The position numbers were made by a program, and so were the translations under genes. Shown piece after piece: positions 1 to 7,626 of a stretch of 15,740 nt of DNA (the first letter of the stretch is position 1; each line of letters starts with the position of its first letter). The DNA lies in NCBI GenBank assembly GCA_016202645.1, contig JACQOF010000141.1, positions 1-15,740 of the forward strand. Direction: 5' to 3'. The notes under the pieces were generated by a model. The model ran no database searches. It had not been told where the DNA came from and saw nothing but the letters and a program-made list of their open reading frames with translations. Source of the stretch: a bacterium. GTDB lineage: Bacteria; Lindowbacteria; 2-12-FULL-62-27.

Positions 1-2
1 GC

Positions 3-1232
3 ACGAAGGATGAGCTGTTCGAGGCGATCCGCGAGGCGATCGACCGGGAGGCGCCCGGCCAGGAAGTCATGGCGAACCAGCCGATCGAGATGCGCTTCTC
101 CGAGATCCTCGAAGGCACCCGCGCCGACGTGTCGCTTCGTATCTACGGGCCTGAACTCGAAACGCTGATGGCGCTCCTCGAGACGTCCAAGCAAACCGTC
201 GAAACAATTCGGGGCGCGTCGGAAGTGGAGCTTGACGGCCTCACGGCGCTCCGGAAAAGTTCCGTCTTGAGCGTCCGGCCCGATGACGGAAAGCTGGCGC
301 GATACGGCGTCGATCTCGGCCGGGTCAACTGGCTTCTCGAAACCGCCATGGCCGGCCGCCCGGTCGGCAGTTACTACGAAAATCAGTGGCGGTTTCCGAT
401 CGTCGTCCGGCTGGACGACCGCTATCGCAAGACTCCGGACGAAATCACGCGCCTGCCGGTCGGCCTGCCCGACGGCGGATCCGTGCCTCTCTCGGCGCTG
501 GCCGATATTGAGCAGAGGGATCAAGTGACCACCATCGCGCACGATCAGGGCGAGCGGTACGCCGCCGTCGCCATCAACCTCTCGGCCGACCGCGACATCC
601 AGAGTTTCGTCGCCGAGGCGAAAGAGACGCTGGCGGCTAAACTCGTGCTGCCGGCGGGCTATCGTCTCTCGTGGGGCGGGCAGTTCAAGAATCTGGAGCG
701 CGCGACCGCTCGTCTTCGTGTGATCGTCCCTCTGATTTTGCTGTTGATTTTCCTGGCGCTCATCAGCCAGTTCGGCCGGTTTCGCCAGGCGCTGATCGTC
801 TATGTGAGCATCCCGTTCGCGATGACAGGCGGCGTGTTCTCTCTATATATAAGAGGCATCCCGTTCAGTATCTCGGCTGCGGTCGGATTCATCGCCCTCA
901 CCGGCATCGCGATTCTAAACGCGATGGTCCTTGTCACATTCTTCAACCAGCTCCGCCAATCCGGAATGCCGCTCGATCAAGCGGTAACCGCCGGCGCCGA
1001 AACGCGCCTTCGCCCCGTGCTGATGACCGCGCTCGTCGCCAGCCTCGGTTTTCTCCCCATGGCGCTTAACACCGGCATCGGCGCGGAAGTCCAGCGCCCG
1101 CTCGCCACCGTCGTCATCGGCGGAATTGTCTCCTCGACCCTGCTCACCCTCCTGGTCGTCCCGATGCTCTATCAGTGGATCGAGCCGATGCATTTGCCGT
1201 CGATTTCGGGGAGATTTAAAAGAAACGGGTGA
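3..1232 (+). CDS. CzcA-like heavy-metal RND efflux transporter, 3' part (5' end outside window)
   Basis: This is the C-terminal part of an inner-membrane RND pump that exports metal cations by proton antiport, with a periplasmic adaptor and an outer-membrane channel as partners. The frame is open from base 3, so the gene is cut by the window edge; the ATG at 69 is internal. About 409 residues are visible of roughly 1,000-1,050 usual for the family. A periplasmic porter/docking portion is recognisable by QPIEMRF, then RADVSLRIYGPE and WGGQFKNLERA. It is followed by the last transmembrane bundle, from VIVPLILLLIFLAL through PFSISAAVGFIALTGIAILN to SSTLLTLLVVPMLYQW. The FIALTGIAILN stretch resembles CzcA-type rather than CusA-type pumps, which carry a Glu there. 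The charged TM4 residues used to assign metal specificity lie outside the window, so the substrate is open. It ends 15 bp before the stop of the convergent methyltransferase gene. Confidence 0.93.
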   Translation, partial: TKDELFEAIREAIDREAPGQEVMANQPIEMRFSEILEGTRADVSLRIYGPELETLMALLETSKQTVETIRGASEVELDGLTALRKSSVLSVRPDDGKLARYGVDLGRVNWLLETAMAGRPVGSYYENQWRFPIVVRLDDRYRKTPDEITRLPVGLPDGGSVPLSALADIEQRDQVTTIAHDQGERYAAVAINLSADRDIQSFVAEAKETLAAKLVLPAGYRLSWGGQFKNLERATARLRVIVPLILLLIFLALISQFGRFRQALIVYVSIPFAMTGGVFSLYIRGIPFSISAAVGFIALTGIAILNAMVLVTFFNQLRQSGMPLDQAVTAGAETRLRPVLMTALVASLGFLPMALNTGIGAEVQRPLATVVIGGIVSSTLLTLLVVPMLYQWIEPMHLPSISGRFKRNG

Positions 1233-1247
1233 CACCGGAACCCCGGG

Positions 1248-2435
1248 CTAACACACCCTGAGCAGGAATCCCTTCAGGTAATGCCCTTCCGGGTGGTCCA
1301 GGCTGACCGGGTGGTCGGTGTCCGGGCCCAGCCTTGCGAGGATTTGGGCCGGCCGGCCCGCGTCGATGGCGGCGGCGAAGAGGACTTTTTGGAAGAGGTC
1401 CTGGTCGATGTGGTGGGAGCATGAAAACGCAGCGAGGATCCCTCCGGGCGCGAGGCGCATCATCGCCAGCCGCTGGAGGTCCTTGTATCCCCGGCAGGCG
1501 CGGTCGACGTCGACTTTTTTCTTCGCGAACGCCGGCGGATCGAGGATGACAGCGTCGAAGGAGCCGAGGTCCGGCCGTCTCAGGAATTGAAATGCGTCCC
1601 CGCGGATGAACTGCGCCTCGCCCGGATGATTGGCCCGCCAGTTTTTTTCGGCCAGTTCCAGCGCCGCCTTGGAACTGTCAAGAAAAACGACTTCATGAAA
1701 GTGTTTTCCCAGCGAGACGCCGAATGCGCCGGAAAAGCAGAATGCATCGAGGAGCCGCGGCGCGGGGTGATCGCGTTCCCCCAAAAACCGCCGGAGGATC
1801 CGGATATTCTCCCGCTGATCCAGATACATCCCGGTCTTGTGGCCTTCACGGAGATTCACAAAAAACGTCAGGTCTTCTTTCCGGATCCGCGCGGTCGCCG
1901 GAGGTTCCTCTCCCGCGACCCGTTCCAGACGGTCCGGCAGGTTTTCTTCCTTACGGTCGACGCTTTTTTCGAACAGGCCTGGCTCGTCAAAGACGTCCCG
2001 GACCGCTTGGATGATGCTCTCGCGTTTTCGATCGGTCCCTTCAGTCAAGAGCTGCAGCACGAGCGTGTCGGCGTACTTGTCGAGAATGATGCCCGGGAGA
2101 AAATCGCCCTCGCTGTTCACGTACCGCAGGGCGTCCGTCCGGGCCAGAAGCGGCCCTCGGGCGAGGCCGGCCGTCCGGAGACGGTCTCTCAGAAGTTCCT
2201 CGAAATCGGCGGCGGCCTTGCCGAAGGTCCACATCCGGACGCGGATCTGGGATTTGGGCGAGACAAGTCCCCAGCCCAGAGTTCGGCCGGCATGATCGGT
2301 CACCGGCATCCATGGGTCGGCGGCTTCAGAAAGATTCTCCACCGCGCCCGAGAAAATCCACGGGTGTCGCCGCAAAACAGATTTCCCCCGGTCTTTCTTG
2401 AGCCGGACCGCCCTCCCATCCTCCGCCGACCGCAT
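1248..2435 (-). CDS. rlmI: RlmI-type 23S rRNA (cytosine-C5)-methyltransferase
   Basis: A 395-residue class I SAM-dependent methyltransferase of the COG1092 family, which in E. coli makes m5C1962 in 23S rRNA. The N-terminal PUA domain is recognisable by LKKDRGKSVLRRHPWIFSGA (about residues 12-31). Next come the family signature GHKTGMYLDQR (198-208), SAM-binding motif I LLDAFCFSGAFGVSL (228-242), DPPAF (299-303) and the Cys-containing SCSHH (338-342). Length matches the family. The ATG at 2435 is the only usable start: an in-frame stop lies five codons upstream and the PUA domain starts within ten residues. No normal Shine-Dalgarno sequence is present. A TATGAT box ends only 11 bases upstream of the ATG, so the mRNA may be nearly leaderless. 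The gene diverges from cimA. The family is clear; the exact target base is inferred. Confidence 0.93.
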   Translation of the reverse strand: MRSAEDGRAVRLKKDRGKSVLRRHPWIFSGAVENLSEAADPWMPVTDHAGRTLGWGLVSPKSQIRVRMWTFGKAAADFEELLRDRLRTAGLARGPLLARTDALRYVNSEGDFLPGIILDKYADTLVLQLLTEGTDRKRESIIQAVRDVFDEPGLFEKSVDRKEENLPDRLERVAGEEPPATARIRKEDLTFFVNLREGHKTGMYLDQRENIRILRRFLGERDHPAPRLLDAFCFSGAFGVSLGKHFHEVVFLDSSKAALELAEKNWRANHPGEAQFIRGDAFQFLRRPDLGSFDAVILDPPAFAKKKVDVDRACRGYKDLQRLAMMRLAPGGILAAFSCSHHIDQDLFQKVLFAAAIDAGRPAQILARLGPDTDHPVSLDHPEGHYLKGFLLRVC

Positions 2436-2446
2436 CCCCGGATGGT

Positions 2447-2452
2447 ATCATA
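2447..2452 (-). promoter_or_regulatory. Candidate -10 box for rlmI
   Basis: The minus strand reads TATGAT, five of six matches to the TATAAT consensus. A start about 7 bases downstream would fall near 2440, leaving only about 5 nt before the rlmI ATG. The best -35 candidate (TCGACA, minus strand, 2473-2478) is 20 bp away, which is too long for a standard promoter, so the call is weak. Confidence 0.3.
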
Positions 2453-2506
2453 TCTTTTTCCGGTCAGACCTTTGTCGACGGTGTCGAGATTCAGACTTTC
2501 ACGCCT

Positions 2507-2534
2507 TTGCAACGGTTGCGGCTTTCATGATAAT
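2507..2534 (+). promoter_or_regulatory. Candidate promoter for cimA
   Basis: TTGCAA (2507-2512, four of six matches to the -35 consensus) and GATAAT (2529-2534, five of six matches to the -10 consensus) are separated by 16 bp. Transcription would begin near 2541. That leaves about 20 nt of leader containing GAGAGAG before the ATG at 2562, and it argues against the ATG at 2544 being the main start. Confidence 0.4.
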
Positions 2535-2561
2535 CTGGCCGTTATGAGAGAGACGGTCGAA

Positions 2562-4142
2562 ATGCCATTGGTGCATCTGTATGACACGACCCTTCGGGAC
2601 GGGGCTCAGGCGGAGAAGATTTCGTTTTCGCTCGAGGACAAGCTTCGGATCGCCGCCAGGCTTGATGAGTTCGGGATTGACTACATCGAGGGCGGGTGGC
2701 CCGGGTCGAATCCCAAGGACATGGAGTTTTTCAATCTGATCCGGGGGGTTCCTCTGCGTCGCGCGCGGATCTGCGCGTTTGGTTCGACCGCTCATCCAAA
2801 ATACCGTCCCGCGGACGATCCGAACCTTCGGGCGCTCATCGCGACGGGGACGTCGACCGTGACGATCTTCGGCAAGAGCTGGGATTTGCACGTGACGGAG
2901 GCCCTGCGGATCGGGCTTGACGTCAACCTCAGGCAGATCGAGGCTTCGGTTCGATTTTTGAAGCAGAAAAAGCGCGAGGTCATCTACGACGCCGAGCATT
3001 TTTTTGACGCCTACTACGCCAATCCCGACTACGCGATGGCGACGATCCGGAGCGCCGCCGAGGGCGGGGCGGACTGCATCGTTCTTTGCGAGACCAACGG
3101 GGGGCGTCTGCCCCACGAAGTGAGTTCCGTGGTCGAGACCGTCCAGCGGGAGATTTCCACGCCGCTGGGAATCCACGCCCACAACGACGCCGAGACCGGC
3201 GTCGCCAATTCCATCGCCGCCGTGCGCGCCGGGTGCGTGCACGTTCAGGGCACCGTAAACGGCATCGGCGAGCGCTGCGGCAACGCCAATCTCTGCTCGA
3301 TCGTCCCGGCGCTGGCGCTGAAAATGGGATACCGGACGACCCTGAGCGACGCCCATCTGCGGAAACTCTCGGATCTGTCCCACTACATCTCCGAGATGGC
3401 CAACCTGACGCCGAATCACCGCCAGCCCTACGTCGGCGCGTCAGCCTTCGCGCACAAGGGCGGCATCCACGTCTCGGCCGTCCAGCGAAATCCCCGGACG
3501 TACGAGCACATCGATCCGGCTCTCGTCGGGAACGCCCGCCGGGTCCTGGTGTCGGAACTGTCGGGCCGAAGCAACGTCTACGAAAAAGCCAAACAGCTCG
3601 GGTACAAGGTCAAGAAGGACAACCCGGCGCTGAAGACCGTGCTGGAGCGGGTGAAGACTCTGGAGAGCGCCGGCTTCGAGTTCGAGGCGGCGGACGGGAG
3701 TTTTGAACTGCTCCTCAAGCGCGCGCTGGAGCCGGCCGCGCCGTTTTTCGAAGTCCTTGGGTTTCGCGTGATCAACGAGCGCGAGAACAGCGGCGGCGTG
3801 CGGTGCGAAGCCACCATCAAAGTCCGGGTCGGGGACCGCGAGGAACACACGGCCGCGGACGGCAACGGTCCTGTCAACGCCATGGACAACGCGCTCCGGA
3901 AGGCCCTCGAAAAATTTTATCCGGAACTCACGGAGGTCCACCTCACCGATTTCAAAGTCCGCGTGCTGGACGCGACGGCGGGCACCGGCGCGCAGGTGCG
4001 GGTCCTCATCGAATTTTCCGACGGCCGCACGACTTGGAACGTGGTCGGCGCGTCCGAAAACGTCATCGATGCCTCCTGGCAGGCCATCCTTGACGGGATC
4101 GAGTACAAGCTATACCGGTCCAGAAAGAAAAAAAGCCGGTGA
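2562..4142 (+). CDS. cimA: (R)-citramalate synthase, CimA / LeuA-like family
   Basis: Condenses acetyl-CoA and pyruvate to (R)-citramalate, the first step of the threonine-independent isoleucine route. The 526-residue protein opens with LYDTTLRDGAQAEKISFS, carrying the RD of the DRE-TIM metallolyase fold (R12, D13). DGAQ instead of the DGEQ of isopropylmalate synthase, together with IEGGWPGSNPKD, is typical of the citramalate synthase branch (TIGR00977 type). The metal ligands HAHND are at 205-209, followed by GTVNGIGERCGNANL. HKGGIHVSAVQ and LSELSGRSNV mark the linker region. The C-terminal LeuA dimerisation/regulatory domain (about 390-520) is where isoleucine feedback acts in the family. 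The start at 2562 puts the barrel four residues in and has GAGAG about 9 nt upstream; ATG 2544 is the alternative. The frame happens to be open far upstream, antisense to rlmI, but that part is not coding. 2-Isopropylmalate synthase is a less likely alternative. Confidence 0.93.
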   Translation: MPLVHLYDTTLRDGAQAEKISFSLEDKLRIAARLDEFGIDYIEGGWPGSNPKDMEFFNLIRGVPLRRARICAFGSTAHPKYRPADDPNLRALIATGTSTVTIFGKSWDLHVTEALRIGLDVNLRQIEASVRFLKQKKREVIYDAEHFFDAYYANPDYAMATIRSAAEGGADCIVLCETNGGRLPHEVSSVVETVQREISTPLGIHAHNDAETGVANSIAAVRAGCVHVQGTVNGIGERCGNANLCSIVPALALKMGYRTTLSDAHLRKLSDLSHYISEMANLTPNHRQPYVGASAFAHKGGIHVSAVQRNPRTYEHIDPALVGNARRVLVSELSGRSNVYEKAKQLGYKVKKDNPALKTVLERVKTLESAGFEFEAADGSFELLLKRALEPAAPFFEVLGFRVINERENSGGVRCEATIKVRVGDREEHTAADGNGPVNAMDNALRKALEKFYPELTEVHLTDFKVRVLDATAGTGAQVRVLIEFSDGRTTWNVVGASENVIDASWQAILDGIEYKLYRSRKKKSR

Positions 4143-4158
4143 CTATTCATCCCTCGTT

Positions 4159-4229
4159 GTCATTCCCGCGAAAGCGGGAATCCAGTCTGGCTTGTGATCG
4201 GTCTGGATTCCCGCTTTCGCGGGAATGAC
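4159..4229. repeat. Perfect 27-bp inverted repeat with nested hairpins
   Basis: Two perfectly complementary 27-nt arms (4159-4185 and 4203-4229) flank a 17-nt loop. Each arm is itself a hairpin: ATTCCCGC-GAAA-GCGGGAAT at 4162-4181 and its complement at 4207-4226. The unit resembles a dispersed palindromic repeat that recurs in many bacterial genomes and is often mistranslated as DSRFRGND (from memory, not searched). It begins 16 bp after the cimA stop and ends 27 bp before the probable valS start. There is no T-run, so it is not a classical Rho-independent terminator. It could still pause transcription or protect the 3' end of the cimA message. Confidence 0.9.
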
Positions 4230-4256
4230 GACCTGAATCCTCCCGCCAAAACGGCC

Positions 4257-7043
4257 TTGGACACAGCGCTTCCCAAGGCTTACGAGCCGCATGACGTCGA
4301 AAGGGGCATCCGGCTGAAGTGGGAGGCGGCGGATTGTTTCCGTGCCGATCCCGCGTCAAAAAAATCGCCTTTTTGCATGGTGATCCCCCCTCCGAACGTC
4401 ACCGGCAGCCTGCACATGGGTCATGCGCTGAACAATACGCTTCAGGACATTCTGGCCCGTTATAAACGGATGGACGGCTTTGAGGTTTTGTGGCTGCCGG
4501 GCACGGACCACGCCGGGATCGCGACGCAGAATGTTGTCGAACGCGAACTCGCGAAGGAAGGCGTGGGCCGGCGGGACCTCGGCCGCGAAAAATTTCTCGA
4601 GCGCGTCTGGAAGTGGAAAGAAACCTACGGCGGCCGGATTCTCGAACAGCTCCGGCGGCTGGGCTGTTCCTGCGATTTTTCCCGGACCCGGTTCACGATG
4701 GACGAGGGCCTTTCGAACGCCGTCCGCGAAGTGTTCGTCCGTCTCTGGGAGGAGAAGCTCCTCTACCGCGGCGATTACATCGTCAACTGGTGCCCGCGCT
4801 GCGGAACGGCGCTGTCGGACATCGAAGTCAACTACCGCGAGATTGACGGCGCGTTCTATCACGTTCAGTATCCGTTCACGTCCGGCGAAGGCGGCGTTGT
4901 CGTCGCCACGACCCGGCCCGAAACGATGCTTGGCGACACAGCCGTCGCCGTCCACCCGGACGACGACCGCCACCGCGCGCTGGTCGGCCGGACAGTGCGC
5001 CTTCCGATCGTCAACCGCGAAATTCCGATCCTTGCGGATTCGTACGTCGACCCGTCGTTTGGCACCGGCCTGGTCAAGATCACGCCCGCTCATGATCCCA
5101 ACGACTTTCTGGTTGGCCAGCGCCACAATCTTCCGCTGGTCAACATCCTCAACCCCGACGCCACCCTGAACGAAAGCGCCGGGCCGTTCGCCGGTCAGGA
5201 CCGCTTCGAGGCTCGCCGCGGCGTGGTCGAGCGCCTGCAGGCGGAGGGACTGCTCGTCCGGATCGAACAGCCGTACCGGCACAGCGTCGGGCACTGCTAC
5301 CGGTGTTCAACGCCGATTGAGCCTTACGTTTCGAAACAATGGTTCATCCGTATGAAACCGCTCGCCGAGCCGGCGATCGCGGCGGTGAAAGACGGCCGGA
5401 TCAGACTTCATCCCGAAAAATGGAAAACCGATTATCTCCAATGGATGGAAAACATCCGGGACTGGTGCGTGAGCCGGCAGATCTGGTGGGGGCATAGGAT
5501 TCCGGCTTGGTACTGCTCCGAGTGTGGAGGGAGAAAGGACAATTCAGAAGAAGGGATTATCGTGTCCAGAGAGGAACCCCGGATGTGTCCGGCCTGCGGG
5601 TCGACGAACCTGCGGCGGGACGAAGACGTGCTCGACACGTGGTTTTCGTCGGCGCTCTGGCCGTTTTCGACGCTCGGGTGGCCCGAAGAGACGCCGGAAC
5701 TGAAAAAATTCTATCCGACGAGCGTTCTTTCGACCGGCTTTGACATTCTGACCTTCTGGGTCTCGCGAATGATCGTGATGGGTCTCCACGTTATGAAACG
5801 CGAGCCCTTCAAGGACGTGCCGATCCACGCGCTGGTGCGGACCGAGACGGGCGAAAAAATGAGCAAATCGAAAGGCAACGTCATCGACCCCCTCGTCATG
5901 ATGGACAAGTACGGCACCGACGCCGTCCGCTTCACCCTGGCGGCGCTCGCGGCGCAGGGCCGGGACATCAAGCTCAGCGAACAGCGGTTCGAAGGCTACC
6001 GGCACTTCGCCAACAAGCTCTGGAACGCGACGCGGTTTGTGATGATGAATCTCGGCGATCCGCCCCCTTCGCAGATGGAAGGAAATCCCGTCCTGGGATT
6101 TCCTGAGTCTGGAGCTTCGGGGACTGGACATCCCTGTCCGCTCCCGCCGGAATTCGCGCCCCGTCCGGTTGGCCATCCCCTCGGCGATCCGTGCGCCGCG
6201 TGGATTCTCCGCCGGTTGGACGCCGCCGTCCGCGACACGCGCGCGGCCCTCGACGCCTACGAATTCGACGCCGCCGCGCGCCGGTTGTACGATTTTATCT
6301 GGGGAGAATACTGCGACTGGTATATCGAAATATCGAAAATCTTTCTAATGGGCGGGGACACCGCCGCACGCGATCAGGCCCGGGCGGCGCTCGGCCTGAT
6401 CCTGGCCGAATGCCTGAAACTCCTGCATCCCTTCATGCCCTTCGTCACCGAGGAAATATGGGCGCATCTTCCGGGCGGTCTGCGTCAGGATCGCGGGACG
6501 CCAGGCATTATCGCGCTGACAGATTTCCCCCGCGCCGGCTCGGCGGCCCTTCGGGCGTTTGAGCCGGTGGACGAGCGCCTGTCCACGGCCATCGATCTCA
6601 TCCGCCAGATCCGAAACATTCGGGCGCTCTATCGCGTTCCGCCGAACCAGACCGTCACAAGCCTTGTCCGGATGAACCGGACCGCGCCGGGCGCGGCCGC
6701 CGATGAGGCTTTTCTCCGGGCCTCGGGCGTTCTCTTCGAGCGGCTCTGCCGGTCGCGGTGCGACTTCCGGGACGACGCGGCGGCGCTGGATTCTTCCGCC
6801 TCCTGCGCCTTCCCGTCATTCACAGTCCACGTCGGCGTCGGAGAATTTATCGATCTTGAAAAAGAACGCTCCCGCCTCCGCGGCCGGCTGGATGAAATTG
6901 CCGGCCTGATCCGAAAAAATGAGGCACGGCTTGCCGACTCCGCGTTTCTGGACAACGCCCCGGAAGAGATTGTGGAAGGTTTGCGGGAAAAAACGGAGAA
7001 CCTCCGGCTTGAAAAAGCCCAGCTTGCCCCCCACCTCGGCTGA
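4257..7043 (+). CDS. valS: Valyl-tRNA synthetase
   Basis: Cytoplasmic class I aminoacyl-tRNA synthetase charging tRNA-Val. The catalytic core has PPNVTGSLHMGH (HIGH motif at 53-56) and GEKMSKSKGN (KMSKS at 534-538). The CP1 editing domain, which hydrolyses Thr-tRNA-Val, is recognised by TTRPETMLGDTAVAVHP near 218-234. Cys pairs (WCPRCG, HCYRCS, YCSECG, MCPACG) suggest zinc-ribbon elements. The anticodon-binding domain contains YDFIWGEYCDWYIE, and a C-terminal coiled coil follows (about 865-925). At 928 residues the length is normal. The start is uncertain: TTG 4257 gives MDTALPKAYEP, which matches family N-termini but lacks a Shine-Dalgarno. The upstream GTG at 4194 lies inside the palindrome and would add repeat-derived residues. 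Residues 603-641 are an unusual low-complexity insertion (separate entry). The product is certain; the first codon is not. Confidence 0.96.
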   Translation: MDTALPKAYEPHDVERGIRLKWEAADCFRADPASKKSPFCMVIPPPNVTGSLHMGHALNNTLQDILARYKRMDGFEVLWLPGTDHAGIATQNVVERELAKEGVGRRDLGREKFLERVWKWKETYGGRILEQLRRLGCSCDFSRTRFTMDEGLSNAVREVFVRLWEEKLLYRGDYIVNWCPRCGTALSDIEVNYREIDGAFYHVQYPFTSGEGGVVVATTRPETMLGDTAVAVHPDDDRHRALVGRTVRLPIVNREIPILADSYVDPSFGTGLVKITPAHDPNDFLVGQRHNLPLVNILNPDATLNESAGPFAGQDRFEARRGVVERLQAEGLLVRIEQPYRHSVGHCYRCSTPIEPYVSKQWFIRMKPLAEPAIAAVKDGRIRLHPEKWKTDYLQWMENIRDWCVSRQIWWGHRIPAWYCSECGGRKDNSEEGIIVSREEPRMCPACGSTNLRRDEDVLDTWFSSALWPFSTLGWPEETPELKKFYPTSVLSTGFDILTFWVSRMIVMGLHVMKREPFKDVPIHALVRTETGEKMSKSKGNVIDPLVMMDKYGTDAVRFTLAALAAQGRDIKLSEQRFEGYRHFANKLWNATRFVMMNLGDPPPSQMEGNPVLGFPESGASGTGHPCPLPPEFAPRPVGHPLGDPCAAWILRRLDAAVRDTRAALDAYEFDAAARRLYDFIWGEYCDWYIEISKIFLMGGDTAARDQARAALGLILAECLKLLHPFMPFVTEEIWAHLPGGLRQDRGTPGIIALTDFPRAGSAALRAFEPVDERLSTAIDLIRQIRNIRALYRVPPNQTVTSLVRMNRTAPGAAADEAFLRASGVLFERLCRSRCDFRDDAAALDSSASCAFPSFTVHVGVGEFIDLEKERSRLRGRLDEIAGLIRKNEARLADSAFLDNAPEEIVEGLREKTENLRLEKAQLAPHLG
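6051..6191. repeat. In-frame insertion in valS flanked by perfect 12-bp direct repeats
   Basis: CTCGGCGATCCG occurs at 6051-6062 and again at 6180-6191, both in frame and coding LGDP. The 117 bp between them hold a 10-bp perfect stem with a 5-nt loop (6080-6089 with 6095-6104) and a smaller stem GGACA/TGTCC (6126-6130 with 6135-6139). They encode a Pro/Gly-rich stretch unlike the rest of ValRS. Removing one repeat plus the insert deletes exactly 43 codons and joins NLGDP to CAAWILRRLD, which reads like an ordinary anticodon-binding domain. This fits a small palindromic element with a target duplication, or a local duplication followed by divergence. Confidence 0.65.
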
Positions 7044-7062
7044 TTTTTCAGATCCGGATTTT

Positions 7063-7566
7063 TTGAATGGCGCCCGGAATCCGGTCATCACCTCGGCCGG
7101 ACGCCCGATCTATTACGTCTGTGTCCCCGGCGATCCCCTCCCGAAAGCCCGCACAACCCAGCGGGGCAAGTGGCTTGACGCGAAAGCGCGCCGGTCGCTT
7201 GCCTACCAGGACAAGGTAGCGCAGTGCGCGCGCCTGGTCTGGCGCGTGCCCGCTTTTCCCGAGACGGCGGACATCGAGATCAAATGTTTTTTCTACCGCA
7301 AAACCCGCCGAGTCGTCGACCGCGACAACCTCATGAAATCGATCCAGGACGGTTTGGAACGCGCCGGCGTCGTCCGGCGGGACGACCGGATCGTGCGCGG
7401 CTCGGATGTCCTGTATACCGGCTGTCCCCGCCCGCACGTCAAAATTTTTCTCTGTGAAGCTTCGCCCGGACGCAGTCTTCTCGCGCTATTAGGGGAGCCT
7501 CCGGAAGACGCCCTGGCGGCGTCCCGGGCCTTTCTGCGGTTGACAGGGAAGCCCCTTGCGACATAG
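7063..7566 (+). CDS. RusA-like Holliday junction resolvase
   Basis: Small endonuclease related to E. coli RusA, which resolves four-way DNA junctions. The N-terminal strand VCVPGDPLPKARTT matches the family opening. The catalytic centre is visible as VVDRDNLMKSIQDGLERAG followed by VRRDDRIV: two Asp of DxDN, the conserved Lys, and the later Asp pair that together bind the metal in RusA. About 50 extra C-terminal residues lie beyond the RusA core, giving 167 residues against about 120 for E. coli RusA. No ATG lies at a sensible position. TTG 7063 is my choice, with other TTG codons and an ATG at 6919 lying upstream inside valS. The gene starts 19 bp after the valS stop, so the two may be cotranscribed. 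RusA homologues are often phage-borne, but no phage genes flank this one. The family is fairly secure; the start is weak. Confidence 0.8.
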   Translation: MNGARNPVITSAGRPIYYVCVPGDPLPKARTTQRGKWLDAKARRSLAYQDKVAQCARLVWRVPAFPETADIEIKCFFYRKTRRVVDRDNLMKSIQDGLERAGVVRRDDRIVRGSDVLYTGCPRPHVKIFLCEASPGRSLLALLGEPPEDALAASRAFLRLTGKPLAT

Positions 7567-7569
7567 CAT
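7540..7569 (+). promoter_or_regulatory. Candidate promoter of the gsp (T2SS) operon
   Basis: A perfect TTGACA (7540-7545) is followed after 18 bp by TAGCAT (7564-7569, four of six matches to the -10 consensus). It lies in the last codons of the resolvase gene. Transcription would start near 7576, leaving roughly 50 nt of leader with a good Shine-Dalgarno before the ATG at 7627, which favours that start for gspC over the ATG at 7582. Confidence 0.45.
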
Positions 7570-7617
7570 AAAAAATTTGCCATGGTGAAATCGAGCGGGC
7601 GGTCAACAGGGGAAATC

Positions 7618-7623
7618 AAGGAA
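7618..7623 (+). promoter_or_regulatory. Ribosome binding site deciding the gspC start
   Basis: AAGGAA lies 3 nt before the ATG at 7627, with a further AGGGGA about ten bases upstream. The alternative ATG at 7582 has only A/T-rich sequence in front of it, so 7627 is preferred. Confidence 0.5.
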
Positions 7624-7626
7624 ACG

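Noticed and set aside
1233-1247. Terminator between the efflux gene and rlmI
   Set aside because: The convergent stops are only 15 bp apart and I see no convincing stem with a T-run there.
1587-2561. Long open frame upstream of and continuous with cimA on the plus strand
   Set aside because: It is antisense to the clearly recognisable RlmI protein, its translation has no family features, and the citramalate synthase homology begins only after 2562.
2499-3419. 306-codon open frame on the minus strand
   Set aside because: It is antisense to the cimA catalytic barrel; the translation is His/Arg/Asp-rich with no recognisable domain, as expected of a high-GC shadow frame.
4159-4229. Rho-independent terminator after cimA
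   Set aside because: The hairpins are strong but no T-run follows on either strand, and the same sequence type is known to me as a dispersed repeat, so it is listed as a repeat only.
4356-5294. 312-codon open frame on the minus strand within valS
   Set aside because: Antisense to the ValRS catalytic and editing domains, whose motifs are intact; composition is that of a shadow frame.
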